64,000 nt of DNA from the NCBI GenBank assembly GCA_963969525.1, contig OZ018396.1, positions 25,262,052 to 25,326,051 of the forward strand, given 5' to 3'. Below the pieces are notes generated by a model. That model was given only the letters and a program-made list of their open reading frames with translations, did no database searches and was not told the DNA's origin. The DNA is from Ontholestes murinus (lineage: Eukaryota; Arthropoda; Insecta; Coleoptera; Staphylinidae). The translations under genes and the position numbers were made by a program. Shown here in pieces: positions 21,594-34,661 of this stretch (position 1 is its first letter; every line of letters begins with the position of its first letter).

Positions 21594-22813
21594 GTTGGCG
21601 AATAGGGGTATATAAAATGAAATATGATATTTGTTAAAACATTCTGAGTGCAGATGCACATTACATTTTTTGCACATATAAATTGTGTTTGATTGGCACA
21701 CTTTACATCTTAGCAGCTTTTTCGTTTCATGCACAATAATTACATGTCCAACATTATCTTTGCGCACTTCCAATGGCACTGCTACCGTTACAAATGATGG
21801 ATATTTTACTGCCAAGAGCCTTGTAACAATATGAGATCTAAAATCCAGTTGACTAATTTTGCTTCCGTTGGCTAATCTTCCATCTGCTTACCAGCATGCT
21901 GTTTATTGTAGTAGTAAACAGCGGCCACCACCATTTCTTGCCATGACACTTGATGCGGTAATTCGCCACTCCATTGTCGTCACACCACCCTTGAATTTGT
22001 TATATTCTCTAATCACTTTCGGCTGTAGGATATTGACCTCCTTTTTTTGTTTCCTGTAATATCTTTTTGCTTGTGGTATTGGCATTACTGCTTCGGTATT
22101 ACTGGCAAGTATTACTACCGAATTGTCGTTCCATCTTGTGACAACAATCCCTATAGTTGCATCCTGTGCACAATCATAACTGCGTTATTCTTTATGGATA
22201 ACTTTTATTGCCTTTATTGTACATTTTGCAATGCGATTATCCCGGATTGTCCCCGGCGCAAAATATCCCCTTTTTGATAGTTCCTTCATCAATTTGTATG
22301 AGGTAAAGTAATTATCAAAAAATATCTTGTGGTTATCTGGAGACTCAACTAATTGTAAATAGCAAATCCAGTACAACTTTCCCTCCTAAACCAAATTCGT
22401 TTCTTTCTGCTGTTGCTCCTCCGTAGGGAATGAATTGAAATAAGTAGCCATCCGAAGAACACGGGAACCACAATTTGAAGCCAAATCGTACTGGTTTTCC
22501 TCTGATGTACAATTGCACGAGTGCCGTCCAAAGTACGGAACCATTTGCTCATCTATGGCAAGTTTCTGGGAAAATACACCGAACTGCATAAACCTCTTAT
22601 TGACCTTGTTTTCTGCTATCTTCAATCTCGTCCAGCATCCATTCGAATTCTTCAACTAATTCACGTTAGGTTAAAAAAAGCCTTAAATTTAGACATAATA
22701 ATATCTTCACTAATTTCACTGATGTAGTTTGCGTAATAAGAATACAAATCACAATGAACAGAATGCAAAAATGTCGATCCTTATATATAGCAGGTATACC
22801 CCCTTTGGCCAAC

Positions 22814-22829
22814 GGTGCGTATACGCACC
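22814..22829. promoter_or_regulatory. Palindrome GGTGCGTATACGCACC, copy 2
   Basis: Same 16-mer upstream of the transposase remnant, preceded by CTTTGGCCAAC, i.e. an inverted copy of the right terminal block. Together with copy 1 it brackets the coding part, with GGGGTATA facing inward on both sides. Confidence 0.6.
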
Positions 22830-23156
22830 ACGAAGGATAAGGAGTCGTTATCTTTTTCCAGCAAATCTTATATCTGTTTTAATCACTTCTACCATAATGC
22901 TTAATGTGTTTACTTGGAATTCAGGCAATGAGCACTTTAAATTACATTATCTGGAAATTGTAAATAATGTTTGCATAAACCCGAGTAAATCCTTCTTAAA
23001 ATAGGACTTTTCAATAAAATATTTGCAATAGTAACTAATGAGAAAAATTTATTTAATCTACTTGTAAATTAAGTTTATTGTGTTTACTCTTAGAAGCACC
23101 AACAAAAAATTGAATTATACAATAGAAAGTTATTAATTAATGGTGCATTTTGAAAT

Positions 23157-23172
23157 GGTGCGTATACGCACC
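23157..23172. promoter_or_regulatory. Palindrome GGTGCGTATACGCACC, copy 3 (subterminal)
   Basis: Directly abuts the right inverted repeat (GTTGGCCAAAGATGGGTTAA follows). The left terminal repeat lacks this subterminal palindrome. Confidence 0.65.
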
Positions 23173-23192
23173 GTTGGCCAAAGATGGGTTAA

Positions 23193-24289
23193 TAAAGCTT
23201 AAGATTGATGAGCTATCATATATCTTCTGATATTCATACAAAATTATTTTTTACAAACATGATTTAAACTATATTCATAAAATTATACATTACATAGCAA
23301 ATAAAATATATAATAAATGTAATTATATTTTACTAGAAAGGAGTGCAAATATGTAAAATAAATAAATAAATATGTTTTCATGCCAATTGAAGATAAGTTA
23401 ATGACGCAATTCTTTGTAAAGGTCCCAAATTTTTCATAGTTTTATTATTATTAGATTTAGTGTGAGCTTTGCCTTTTCCATTATTTTTGTACATAATCTG
23501 GTACTTGTTAGGTTTAATGAGGCAAACTCCACTTAATTTCAAAATATCTTTTGCACTTTATTGTGTTCTTGTAAAAACAGTAACAAAAATTGTTGAGTAT
23601 TTAGTAATGGTTATAAATATATCTAGTTCAAATTTGTAAACATGCAATTATCCATATTTCCATAATTTATGACTACTCACATGTATTGAATTTTATTTGT
23701 TATAATAATACGATTTTTATAGTACATAAAGTTTACAGAATATAATCTAATATTCAATAGTTTACAATATATTTTCTATTATATTATTCTATATTATCAA
23801 TTGGCAAAAGTAATATATGAACACAATATATATTAGTGTCCGAATTCTCGAAAATTTAATCGAAAATTTAATTAGTTCATTTTAAATATTTTTTTTAATA
23901 ATAAATATTATTTCTGATATTTAAATATTTGAGTACGTGAAGAGTAGTAATTAATAGGAGTTAAAAAGAAAGGATATTTTTAACTACTATTAATAAATAT
24001 TATGTTAATATGATTAAGCCTAATTCTAGGAAACAAAAAGCCACGCTGTACATAATTGTGTAATAGTTTTAGAAAATATAAAGATAGAATACACCACTTG
24101 AATAGTTTTCGAATTGAAATGTTTGAAATTTATAAGCGATTGAAGCGTTAATAAAATAATTTGTTGTGTACGAGCTTTAAATAATTCTTCACCGAATAAT
24201 AGTTTTGAGTTAATAATACAAAAAGTTATTGATTAATTCTAATAGTAAATTTACACACTTCCAATTGTTACAGCATTCTTCTAATTTCT
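23193..24289. other. No gene seen
   Basis: Strongly AT-rich; no supported frame or repeat. Confidence 0.6.
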
Positions 24290-25640
24290 CTGCCGCCTTC
24301 TATCGAAGTTTGGCGACCAACATTTGATATACTTCTTTATCTTGCGCTGCTGCCAAGATGTTTTTCCGGCATATACTTATTCTACCTTCAATTTTTCCTT
24401 CTACTATTAGCTGTAGCAATGCGTACTTATCGTTAAGCAGTAACTGCCCTAAATAGGCTGCTTTTCTCTTCTTTATTGTAGTTAGTAATTCCAGTTCTTT
24501 ATTAATCATTTTTAGTATTTCAAGATTTATCAGACAAACTGATAAATATAAGAAATTCTTGGAATGCATCTGAAAATCCACATTTCGAAAGGACCTATTG
24601 TTGATATTTTTGGATGGACCCTAAAAATATCTTCATTGCATACAATAATGTAGACAGCACGTAACATTTTGTTTCTCGCCATAGACTCGCAAAGACTAAG
24701 TACTCTTTGCGATCACATAAATTCAATAAATTCCATCTCGAAACGAGTCTTAATCTCCACATCAAGATTTTATTTATCGTTCATTGTGAATCATATTTAT
24801 TTAAAGCGGATTACTCGTTCCACTGGTTCCGATTCTGTGGTTAGGTTTTCGTTTTGTAATTTCTTGCTCACAATTATAAATTTTGTTTTTTTTTCTGTTT
24901 ATTTTGAGTCCAAATTTTTCCCTCACCGTAGTTACCTTGTTCAACAATATCTGTAGGTCTTCTATGCTATCTGCGAACATCGCCGTAGTGTCTGCATTGT
25001 TCCATTTATTTTGGTGCCATTCTTGCACGTTTCTAGGTCTTCTTCCAAAATGCATTCAGAATATAAGTTGGACAATAAGGGCGAGAAAACACAACCCTGT
25101 CTGAATTTATTTTGGTGCCATTCTTGCACGTTTATAGGGCTTCTTCCAAAATGTATTCAGAATATAAGTTGGACAATAAGGGCGAGAAAACACAACCCTG
25201 TCTGACTCCCGTGGATATTTTAATGTTTGTCCTGTTTTATGGTCATGTTTTATTTTTGCTGTTTTGTTGTTACCACTATAGGTTTTCTATTATTTGAATA
25301 ACTTTGCAATCAAGTCCCGAAAGTTTTAGTAGCTTTATTAGTTTATTATGTTTGACATTGTCAAACACCCTTTCGTAATCAATAAAACATTTAGACATTT
25401 TTTGCCAATCCAAACATTTCTGGATTAGGAATTGCATCACAAGGATAGGTTTTCGGGTTCCATATCGACGTTTAAAGCCGTACTGGATGTTATTTAGTTT
25501 TTGTTCTAATTTAATTCTTATTCTAGAATAAATTATTGTTAGAGTCATTGTTTTAAAAAGAGGATAGAATTTTATTAATGAATCTTCAAATACAAATAAA
25601 TTCGTTAATACATTTCTTTCAATCCTGATCAAACACTATG
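24290..25640 (-). mobile_element. RTE-like LINE remnant, reverse transcriptase
   Basis: The minus strand reads IQYGFKRRYGTRKPILVMQ and KCFIDYERVFDNVKHNKLI (25330-25500), an RT finger/palm block of the RTE-type endonuclease-reverse transcriptase. Then come MFADSIEDLQILLNKV (about 24950-24990; the catalytic Asp-Asp is altered) and KKRKAAYLGQLL...LLQLIVEGKIEGR (24390-24480) near the C-terminus. Contains a 101-bp direct tandem duplication at 25004-25205. Dead by stops and frameshifts. Confidence 0.85.
25004..25205. repeat. 101-bp direct tandem duplication inside the LINE
   Basis: Two adjacent units (25004-25104 and 25105-25205), differing at about five positions by eye. They duplicate the RT sequence just before the FADD-like block. 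Confidence 0.92.
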
Positions 25641-25689
25641 TCTTTAATTTTAAGAGACTTTACAAAATAAACCAAGACTCTTTAAAACA

Positions 25690-26890
25690 TTTTTAATGCT
25701 TATTAATTATCCATTTCTTGTAATACTTCCACGTTTGTTTTCCTCTGTGGCGAGGATATGCGAAGCATCCTTCTACAACACCACATTCCGAATGGCTGTA
25801 ATTTGTCTATGCATTCTTGTTTCACTGTCCAGCATTCTAGTCCATATAGTAGCTAATAAAACACGATTTGATTTCCTTTCTTCACTAATTTATTTAAACG
25901 TTAAATGTGCATTTCGAGCACCATGTGCTCATTTTCAATAACTGAATCTGTGTGCCATATAGTAGCACTGCAAATACGTAACACCTTAGTGATCTCACTA
26001 TTAGTTCTATTGTGAGATTTCCGCTACAGAGGATTATTTTAGTTTTATAAATACACTTCTTTCTCTCTCTATTCTCGCTCTTATGTCTGTTGTTTGATCT
26101 TTATTTTCTGTTATCCATATATCTAGGGATCTGTATTTTCAACTCTTTCCAGTTGTATACCCCGTAAATATATATTTGCTTGTATGTTTAGTTCTTTTGT
26201 TATTACCATATATTTAGTTTTTTTTATTTGTTCCTAATCCATATCTTTCGCAAAACGTACCTGTTCTATGTAGTAGTAGCCTTTGAAGTTCCTCAGTAGA
26301 ATCTGCCATAATGACGGTGTCATCTGCAAATATTATGTTGTTTATGGTTTTTCCATTTATTATTATACCTTTTTTTGCGGTATTAATACTTCTCCAAAAA
26401 TTGTTTTACTTGGTACTTTAATTTGTGGTTGTTCAGTTCTGTTGTCTCCAAACAAATCGTTAATGTAGTCTGTCCATTTCTTTAATTTTTAATTTCTTTC
26501 GAAAATTATTCTATAAATCGATCTCCTCTTTCATTTCTAGCTCTCAACGCATAACCTCCTCTACATCCTTCAACATTTTCGTTCTCCCACTCGTTTAAGT
26601 GTCCCATTATAATTGTCACATCTCGCGTGTTGTTGATATTGTCTAAATCTCTGTAGAAACTCTCTATATCATTATCTTGTTTGTTAGCGTATAGTTGTAT
26701 GATGTTTACCTTTGCCTTATTTTTGTTTAGTTGCATCATTATGATTCTGTTTGAGTAAGGAATGAAATTTGCTACTATTCTATGGATGTACCAACGCCAT
26801 ATTGGTGTGAACCATCTTGACTTCCTGAACAATGCATGGTTTTCTTGTTTATCATTATCTTTCCAGCATTGGGCCATTAAACGTAGCTAA
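25690..26890 (-). mobile_element. Second RTE-like LINE remnant, endonuclease joined to RT C-terminus
   Basis: On minus, 26500-26830 is endonuclease: SNRIIMMQLN, KVNIIQLYA, DIESFYRDLDNI, VTIIMGHLN (usual MGDFN) and NERGDRFIE. Next comes WTDYINDLFGD, then directly NNIIFADDTVIMADSTEEL (about 26290-26330) and the thumb. Most RT fingers and palm are therefore missing. At 25750-25840 it reads WTVKQECIDKLQ, CCRRMLRIS, a typical C-terminal region. A short insertion at 25854-25954 splits the frame at VLLYG. Confidence 0.8.
25842..25966 (-). mobile_element. 101-bp insertion with hammerhead-like hairpin and 12-bp target duplication
   Basis: CCATATAGTAGC occurs at 25842-25853 and 25955-25966; removing the intervening 101 bp plus one copy restores the LINE frame (VLLYGLECWTVKQE). 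On minus the insert carries TTGAAAATGAGCAC-ATG-GTGCTCGAAA, a 6-bp perfect stem followed by GAAA, matching the pattern of the other hammerhead-like motifs. AACGTTTAAATAAA...GTGAAGAA follows, shared with 18451-18520. No coding capacity. Confidence 0.8.
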
Positions 26891-28290
26891 TGCCGAGTAT
26901 CTCTATATTTAGTAGGTCCATTTCTAACATCATTATTTTGCAAGGTTCTCTATTGAGCGATGCAGTATTCGAATCTATTTATACGTGAAAACTCTATATA
27001 AATCGTTGTTGTAGCAATTACCTTTTTGAATCTCGTGTTTTAAATATATTGGGCCGCATAAATGTTTGCCACAGTTATAAAGTAATCGAAATAAAGTAAT
27101 TTCTTCTTCTGGCAAATTTCCCATGTACACTTGAAATAAAATAGGTTTGGCTTTTAATACATTTTAGGCAATTTCGAAAAACACTTTCTATTTATTAAGT
27201 AGGAATAACGCAATTTATAATATTTTGATCTAGCTTGTGGTAATGTCGTCAGAATGCCTGAAAAGAATACATTTTATGAATAATATTGAATAATTACTTC
27301 AATAAAATGATATTTTTCCGGCCATAATATGCCATCAAGATAGGATTGCATATCTATAAATCTTATGTATATTCCACTAACTCTTACTACTTTTAAAATG
27401 AAGAAAATGTATTAATGTATGTATTAAATGTTTCTTTGTGTACAATATTCATTTACAAGTAGTTCATCAACATTTTCGTTTTTATATAATGCAGTTGGCC
27501 TTATCATCATGCTGCGGTACAACTAACTACGAATTCGTTATAACATACATCAATTTTCCTTGTTAATCTATCAGATTTTATAACTGGATGACGTGGTAAA
27601 TAATAATTATTATCATCTGGTAATTGAGTATCCTGTATAAACTGCACAGGTGCTAAAATTTTGTATACATTCATAACTAATTTATCTTTAAAGATTGGTT
27701 TTTAATTACCTATTTTCCAGAGCAAAAACATTAACGAGCCTTTTAATAAATGAATTTTATGTATGAAAGCTAATTTAATTGTAAATTTATTAGTACTTTG
27801 AGAAACGTACTAAAGAAAATGATGCATAAGTTGTCTTTCTCATGAAACTTCAAAAATTATTACTATTAGCGAATTCTATGTTCTAAAATTTTACAATTTT
27901 AAAAATTGATGATTTTTACTGATTTCATTTAATATTGGATATGTTATTACATGGTACTGGCTCCAAGAATCCAAACAAATATTTTTTGTAATATTTTTTT
28001 CATTTAATTTAATTCTTATCACCTAGAGTATATGACAACATGTTCTGGCTTCAATTAATAAATCAATTGGTGCAGAAATATTGAACTGTTGATTAGATAG
28101 TTTAACTCTACGGCGTAAATTTAATAAAATATAGATTAGAAATATGAGAAATCTGGAACTTAAAAAAGTTGCAGTTTGCTGATGTAGCAAAGTACACCTC
28201 CGAGTTGGGGATGACAGGTACGCAAACGCATATTCATTTAGTTCAACCCCTTTTGGTAGTCTCATGTTCAAAAAATTAATTTATTGAACG
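26891..28290. other. No supported gene
   Basis: AT-rich; the open frame at 28023-28271 has no recognisable content. Confidence 0.5.
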
Positions 28291-28299
28291 GAATCACAT

Positions 28300-28890
28300 G
28301 TTATTGGTATGGTTCGTTTTGTGCGGACGAGCACTTCTGTTCCTGATAGGGAGTTGTCTATAATTTTCTGTAGCTATAGCTCGATATTCTTCTTTTCTAG
28401 TGAATCTATGATTTTATCCCATCTTGTTATGTTAAAGGAATTTTACTATCTATCGTAATAAGCAAGCATTGACTTGTTTTTTGTATGCTTTGTCCGTGTT
28501 TTTTCCTCGCTATCTTACAGACTTTCGCGAGTGCATCTGTTGTACTGCTTCCTTGGCGGAACCATACAGGATTATTGGACAGGTCTCGTTTAAGTACTAG
28601 GTCTTTTTACAGCCCACTGACTATGACGTGTTCAAATAATTCCCTTGCGCTGTCGATTAGGTACAGCGGCCTATATGTTTTCCAATCGTCTGTGTCTTTG
28701 TTTGGCTTCTCAATTCTATTCCCTTGGGATGCTGCCATGTACAAGTATAGAATTCATCATTTCCAGGTGTTGTTTTGGGCAGGCTTATAATCCTATTTTT
28801 ATAATTTCCGCTGAAATCTTTTCAGGTCTAAGTGCCCTTTTATCTTTGACCTATGTTGACGCCTGTTCTAGTTCTTTCATAATGAAATAA
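28300..28890 (-). mobile_element. LINE reverse-transcriptase fragment
   Basis: Minus-strand translation in two frames gives KDKRALRPEKISAEIIK, PREIEKPNKDTDDWKTYRPL, LIDSARELFEHVI and SNNPVWFRQGSSTTDALAKV. This is the entry part of a non-LTR RT (pattern ...YRPICLLDS.GKLFE... and ...QFGFRKG.ST.DA...). A short (ATA)n tract follows at about 28905-28925. Dead. Confidence 0.75.
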
Positions 28891-29399
28891 TGTGGCGGAT
28901 TGTTATAATTATAATAATAATAATAAACTGTATTTTCTTATTAGACTGAAGCTTAATCACAAAGGAAAAATCAATCAGTGAGATAGTTTTTAGATTAATA
29001 ATACAAAAAATTACAGAATAAACATAAACCTATAGCAATAAATAAACATTAACATAATAATATCCAACTAAAATAATTAAGCACAAAATAAGTACAAAAA
29101 ATTTACAATAAACAAAATTTTACAGAATTTACAAATTCAGTTTTATTGTTACAAAAGGTATCTACACCATAATGTAATTCATGATATTTTTTTATCATCA
29201 TCAATAGGAGTGAATATGAAAAGTGGGTGGTACGAGATATGCAATAACTAAAAGTGAAAATGTTACGTCTAGATAAACAAGAAATAGAAAAATAAATAAG
29301 ATTTAAAAAAAAACTGCTGTTATCCGTAATATAATAAATTAGTTAGTACATATATAAATATAAATCTATGCTTATTATATATAGATAGTAAATCAAATT

Positions 29400-30850
29400 A
29401 ATTTAATAAATATTAATAAGAAATGCGATCGGTCGGATAATTTCCATATTTAAAATAATATAGATATCTAACGAAACGTTTTTGCATTCGCTCAAGTAAC
29501 AAAATAAATTGTTTGTCGCCATGTGACCAAACACACGCACAATAACTTAACATACTAATTATAAGAGTATCATAAAGTCTCACAAGAGTCTGTGTATTAA
29601 TAAATCATAGCAGCTTATATGACTCACTGGCTACTTTCGTAACATGATCATTAAATGTCAATTTCTTGTCAAATATTATACCCAAGTATCTAATTTTATC
29701 TACTTTACTAATTAAGGTGTCATTTGATACATCAATGCGATTTATCATGTTACGAGATCTACTGTAACTTAGACTACAACATTTAGAAATATTTGTCTTC
29801 AGGTCATTGGCCTTATACAATTCCGACAACTTATGGGGATTAGATTGTAAATTCTTACAATGTTCAATATTTTCGATGGTATCAAACAGCTTTACGTCAT
29901 CGGCATACAATACAAAGTTGCAATTCAATTCTTTAACCATGTCATTGAAAAACATAAGAAATAATAAAGGGCCACTGTTTGACACTTGGGGCACAACACT
30001 GTTGGCTGTAAATAAAGTTGAAATACACCCCACATAACTGACGTACAGCTAACTATCCGCCAGGAAAGAACGCAAAAATATGTCGTAATGGCTTAGGCGA
30101 AGCAGAAGCTTATCATGAGATAAGGTGTCAAATACCTTACTAATATCAGTGTAATAGAAATCTACTTGACCGCCACTATCAAGCGTATTAGAAACATATT
30201 GCGTAAAATACATACGGTTAGATTGCGTACTGCGCTTTTTTATAAAACCATATTGATGAGGTGATATGCGATGGTTAACATATGAATTAATATAACTAAA
30301 AGGATGGTTTCCAGAACCTTGGAGAAGTTCGATAATTATCAATAATAATAATTTTTAATAATTTCTGATACTAGACCGATCACCAGATTTAAATATAAGG
30401 CTGATCTTCTAGCAGTTTGGGAACATACCTTTAGATAAAATCAAGCTATAAATATGCGCGAAGGGAATCGTAAATTGTGTACCGCAGAAAAAAACTTGGT
30501 ATTTGATCTGCGGTTTTAGATTCCTCAAATGTGAGTATGAATATGAAATATATGTTGCAGTGGTTGTCCAGTTCGGAATGTATCAGTGTATATACTTTTG
30601 AAATTATCCGCGAAACTTTGGAGAACATCCTGTGGAGAACTTAAGGTTATGTGATTCTGTTTCATTATGCCTGGGATCCTTGTATGGTTTCTCTTTTTAT
30701 TAATGAAAGACCAGAATTATTTAGGATCACATTCAATATTTTCCTTAGTTTTCTGGATAAAATTTGAATATGCAATTTTTTTTCACCTTTAGCAATCGCT
30801 GTCGCTATTATGCTCAATTTTTGTTGATTGTTGATATGTGCCTTTAACTG
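29400..30850 (-). mobile_element. LINE (CR1/Jockey-like) remnant with YADD
   Basis: The minus strand runs from FWSFINKKRN-like sequence near 30700 through SPHQYGFIKKRSTQSNRMYF and DFYYTDISKVFDTLSHDKLL (30100-30250). It continues to FVLYADDVKLF (about 29890-29930), DLKTNISKCCSLSY, IRYLGIIFDKKLTFNDHV (29640-29700) and an RT C-terminus with LSYCACVWS near 29540. Long near-intact stretches suggest moderate age. Frameshifts exist near 30045 and 30345. Confidence 0.85.
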
Positions 30851-30859
30851 TTTATATAG

Positions 30860-33620
30860 TCTAATAATTTAAAATTACGAAAACATTTCGTGAATCTACA
30901 AAAATGAAAACAGTTTTTAATGAGGTATATTTTTAATTGCCGCATAAATTGGTTAAGATTCTGTATTTCTTCAATATATTTTGTGATAATTTATTATATA
31001 TTAGAATACATGATGGTGTGGGGATTGCTGATATAATCCGGTAGCGTGTTTTGTTATTCGTAATTCATTGCCTCGTCTGGTTTATAGTTGTGATTCATAT
31101 TATTTGTTTCGAATATGTTAATATTACATAAAGAATAAATTGCAATTTTAAAAGTATATATACAAATTAAAGTAAGTATATTGTTTTCTATGTATATACT
31201 ACGACAACTCTTGGATCTTTGTATTAAAATTAATCTTAATAGTCTTTGGGTGTCACTTCTCCCCCACTCTACTATATTATACGAGAGGTAAGAGTATACC
31301 AAAGAGTAGTACATACTCATAATTGACTCCAGCGGCAATATTGGTTTTAATTTCAATATTGCATGGTAAGCAGTGTTTAACTTTACTACACACAGTATCA
31401 ACAAGTCGACACCAAGTCAGTTGCTCATCTACAGCAATCACACGGAATTTAGTGCTTTTTTGCAAGTTGACAACCAGGGACTTCCTGTTAAAATATTGTT
31501 TCTTCACAGTTTTATCACTATTTAACAATAATTATTAGCATTGCACCATCGTGTTATTTATTCTATGGTGGGTTTAATTTTATTATCTAATTCCTCTTGG
31601 GATTTACCGTGAACAACAACCGTTGTATCGTCAGCGAATATAATCACATGTCCATCACTTATACGGTCAAACAAATAATTGATAAATGAGGTGAATAATA
31701 TTGGTCCCAAAGTTGAACCTTGGGCCACCCCTTTGCAAACAGGATGAAGAGTTGATATCTCATTGTTTGATTTAACATACATAAGAATTAATTTACAAAA
31801 TTCAAGGCAGGTCCACGTATTCCATAGGCATACAGTTTGTCGTTTACGTGCACTGTATCAAACGCGCAAGAGAAATCAAAAAATAACCCTGCAACATGCA
31901 ATCCCACCCGGTCTAATTTTTCATTTATAGTCTTTAATAACTCCAATGTGGTTGTTTCTGTAGAATTCCCTTTGCGAAATCCGTGCTGTTTGGGTTTAGT
32001 AGGTTTTCCTTTTTTATAAATGTGGTCTGTCTATTTAGAAAAACACTGTCAAAATTTTTGAAAATCAACTTATTGCAGATATTTGTCTATAATTTGCGAC
32101 TTCACTTACACTTCCTTTCTTGTGCACTGGGATAACTTTCGCGGTTTTTAGTCTCTCAGGGAAAATTCCGGCAGATAAAGCCATTTTTTTTTTAGATACG
32201 TGAGTGGTACTACGGTTTCATCAACTAATTGTTACACAGTTATTTCATCACAATTGTTTTTTAAATTTTTAATAATTTTTCGATTTTCTTTCGCATCGGC
32301 TGGCTCCAGAAACATAGAGTTGGAGAGTGATAATGGCACCATACACTCATTGGATACGTTATTTCGGAAATGATGAATTATTTTGCTGGAAGCAATAGAA
32401 GAAAAATAATTGTCAAAAACTTCCGCCAAATTTATTGGTGAATTTAATATATTGTCATCTAGGGTTTTTTTTTTTTAATTTTATTTGATCCTACTTTAAT
32501 TTTCCCAATGCTTTCATTGACCAAATGCCAAATTTTTTGTTGTCTGTTTGCGGCCAAATCCTATTGATTTGCGACAAATTTCCTCTTTGTATTCTTTACA
32601 AGAATTTTATGACGTTTCTGTATTTTATGCCTATCGTTGATTTTAATGAACGAAGTAGTGTTTTAAGTTCAAATAAATCTTTTAATTTCTTACTGAATTC
32701 TGTTATTTCTGCTGTTATCCACTGTTTTTGTTTTGTTGCATAATTCCCTTGGGAATTCATTTAAAAAGAGATTGAAACTTGTATTCACATTAGTTGTCTC
32801 AATGAAACTCCAATTTACTGTATCCAAATAATACCTTAATGTGTTTACATTATTATTATTTATTAGTCTTTTAACTGACGGCTCTTTGCGATTTATTAGT
32901 ATGGTATTATTAATTTCTAATGTTATTAGTTGTCTGAGATGATCAGATAAGTGATAATTTTTATTAGATACAGCAAATGTATTTTCTGACCATATGGTTA
33001 CTGCTACATCGAGTTGTGATTCTGAATAACCTCTGGTTGTTCATTTAATTCTTGCTGGTTCGTGAAAGTTTAAATGAATCAATTACATCTTTAAGGATTT
33101 ATGCTTCCTTTGAATATTTTGAAATATCTTTATTAAAGTCACCATATAGTACGATAAAGTCGTATCGTTCATATATTTCTGTTAGCATTTCTTTCAAATT
33201 ACTAAAACATATTTCTAACTTACCGCTTGGAGGGCTATATATTTAAATAATTGCTAGTTTGCGACTGTTTACTTCAAGTGTACATGCAGCACATTCTATA
33301 TTCATTTCAACCCAATGTTTACTTATATAAATGTATTTTTGCGCTTCCATTTTAGAATCGACCCGTATTAGTCTACCACAATGTTCGTGATATCTAGAGA
33401 AATTTGAAATAATTTTATACCCTGGAGGATTAATTAAATTTATATTTTCACTGTTTGTCCATGTTTCTGTCAAACAGATAATTTGTGGGTATTCATTTTT
33501 GATTGGAACGAGTAATTCATCCCATTTGTTAAATGCACTGCGTTTATTCTGATGTAATATATTAATTTTATTGGTTGGTGTTGCGTCCTGGTCAGTAGTA
33601 GGAGTGACTTATTCTTATTC
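30860..33620 (-). mobile_element. LINE (CR1/Jockey-like) remnant, endonuclease to RT C-terminus
   Basis: Minus-strand order: endonuclease TETWTNSENINL (33440) and LYGDFNKDISK (33130-33160); linker AEVFDNYFSSIASSKI (32380-32425); RT GVAQGSTLGPILF (31700-31735), VIIFADDTTVVVHG (31620-31660), VVNLQKSTKFRVI (31430-31470), YSLVYSYLSYNIVEWG (31260-31310) and the C-terminal NLNQFMRQLKIYL near 30920. Several frameshifts. Its last bases resemble the arms of the palindrome at 57943-58083. Confidence 0.85.
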
Positions 33621-33919
33621 CTTCCGGCCATAATTTATGATTCTTTATGATGTTGTCATTCTCTTCATTTACGCCAATTTTATAACGGACAAAGTTATCT
33701 TTTATTTGTCAATGTTTTAATTGCGCCAGAGAAATTTTTATTGAGTTTGAGGTCATCTTCTTGAAACTTGGATCTTCCCAAGTGATAAAAATCACCAAAA
33801 ATCAAACGGTTTTCGAAATTAAAACTATCATTAATGTAATCAAATGTTAAATGGTATCGATACGCTGATGAGATCCAAAAAGATCGAAGCCAGTCCTTGG
33901 CTGTTGTTGGCGGGGAACA

Positions 33920-34660
33920 ACATTTAATAGTTAAATGGTATTTCTTTGGTCCGTGCTGTCCGTAAGGTTGAAAGCAAATCGGCAGCGATTGTAAGCTTTT
34001 CCTCCTCCTCTAGTTCAACAATCGAAGTCCCCAATCCCACGGGTTAGTATCTATATATTTTATTATGTTGTCGCAGCATATTTGTTTAGCTTTCAAGATT
34101 TTTCTTTTTAGAGTCAGTCTATAGTCCCTCTCTAGGAGTTCTGGTTGCTGCTGTCCTCTTCATCTTTAGGCTCTGGCTCTGGTCAAACATCATCTTGCAG
34201 CATGATCTTCTTTCCTGGCTTCGAAGATCTCCGCCCTCGACCAATATTCCGAATTTTAGATTATAATTTCTTTGGGTTTAAATATTTCATTACATGTGGC
34301 GGTTATTGCCTTTATGACTGCTGTGGGACTGATCATCTCCGTTAATAAATGTTATTATTAGTTGCTTAATGTATCTGCCTTTTTTGTTTACGTTAATAGT
34401 ATTTTCAGCACTAGCTAGCTTTTTGGTGCATGCTTAATTTTTCATCATTGGTGACAGTTATATGGTTGAGTTCCGATCGTCACCCTACTCATCGTGAGAT
34501 CAATATATGATTTGCGCTGTGGTTCCACAAAAGTTAGCTTAATGCCATTATTGTATATTATCAGGTTATTTTGGGCCATCCACTCCCTTAGTATATTGCC
34601 TTATTGCCTCCCAATAGTCTGGACTTGAGGTCACCCGCTATAATGATTTCAAATTAATCA
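33920..34660 (-). mobile_element. LINE (R1-like) fragment, endonuclease and linker
   Basis: Minus strand: FEIIIAGDLKSRLLG and GWP (about 34570-34655; usual pattern IIAGDFNA) and RGTID/RKILKAKQICCDNI with TNPWDWGLRL (34020-34110), the linker between endonuclease and RT. Heavily decayed. Interrupted near 34660 by the insertion that carries the 34867 hammerhead-like core. Confidence 0.6.
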
Positions 34661-34661
34661 T

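Larger units (their letters stand above)
21440..23192 (-). mobile_element. piggyBac element with TTAA target sites, internally deleted transposase
   Basis: TTAA at 21440-21443 and 23189-23192 flank a perfect 15-bp inverted repeat (CCCATCTTTGGCCAA at the left, its complement at the right), so the element is 21444-23188. Minus-strand pieces follow a piggyBac transposase: LAIDEQMVPYFGRHSC (about 22500-22570), DNYFTSYKLMKELSKRGYFA (about 22260-22330), GTIRDNR, KGGV...MEWRI (about 21960-22000) and a C-terminal cysteine cluster (CKVCQ...CKKC...CF, 21640-21720). Frameshifts separate them. The N-terminal third is largely missing (remnant near 22700), so the element is non-autonomous. Confidence 0.93.
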
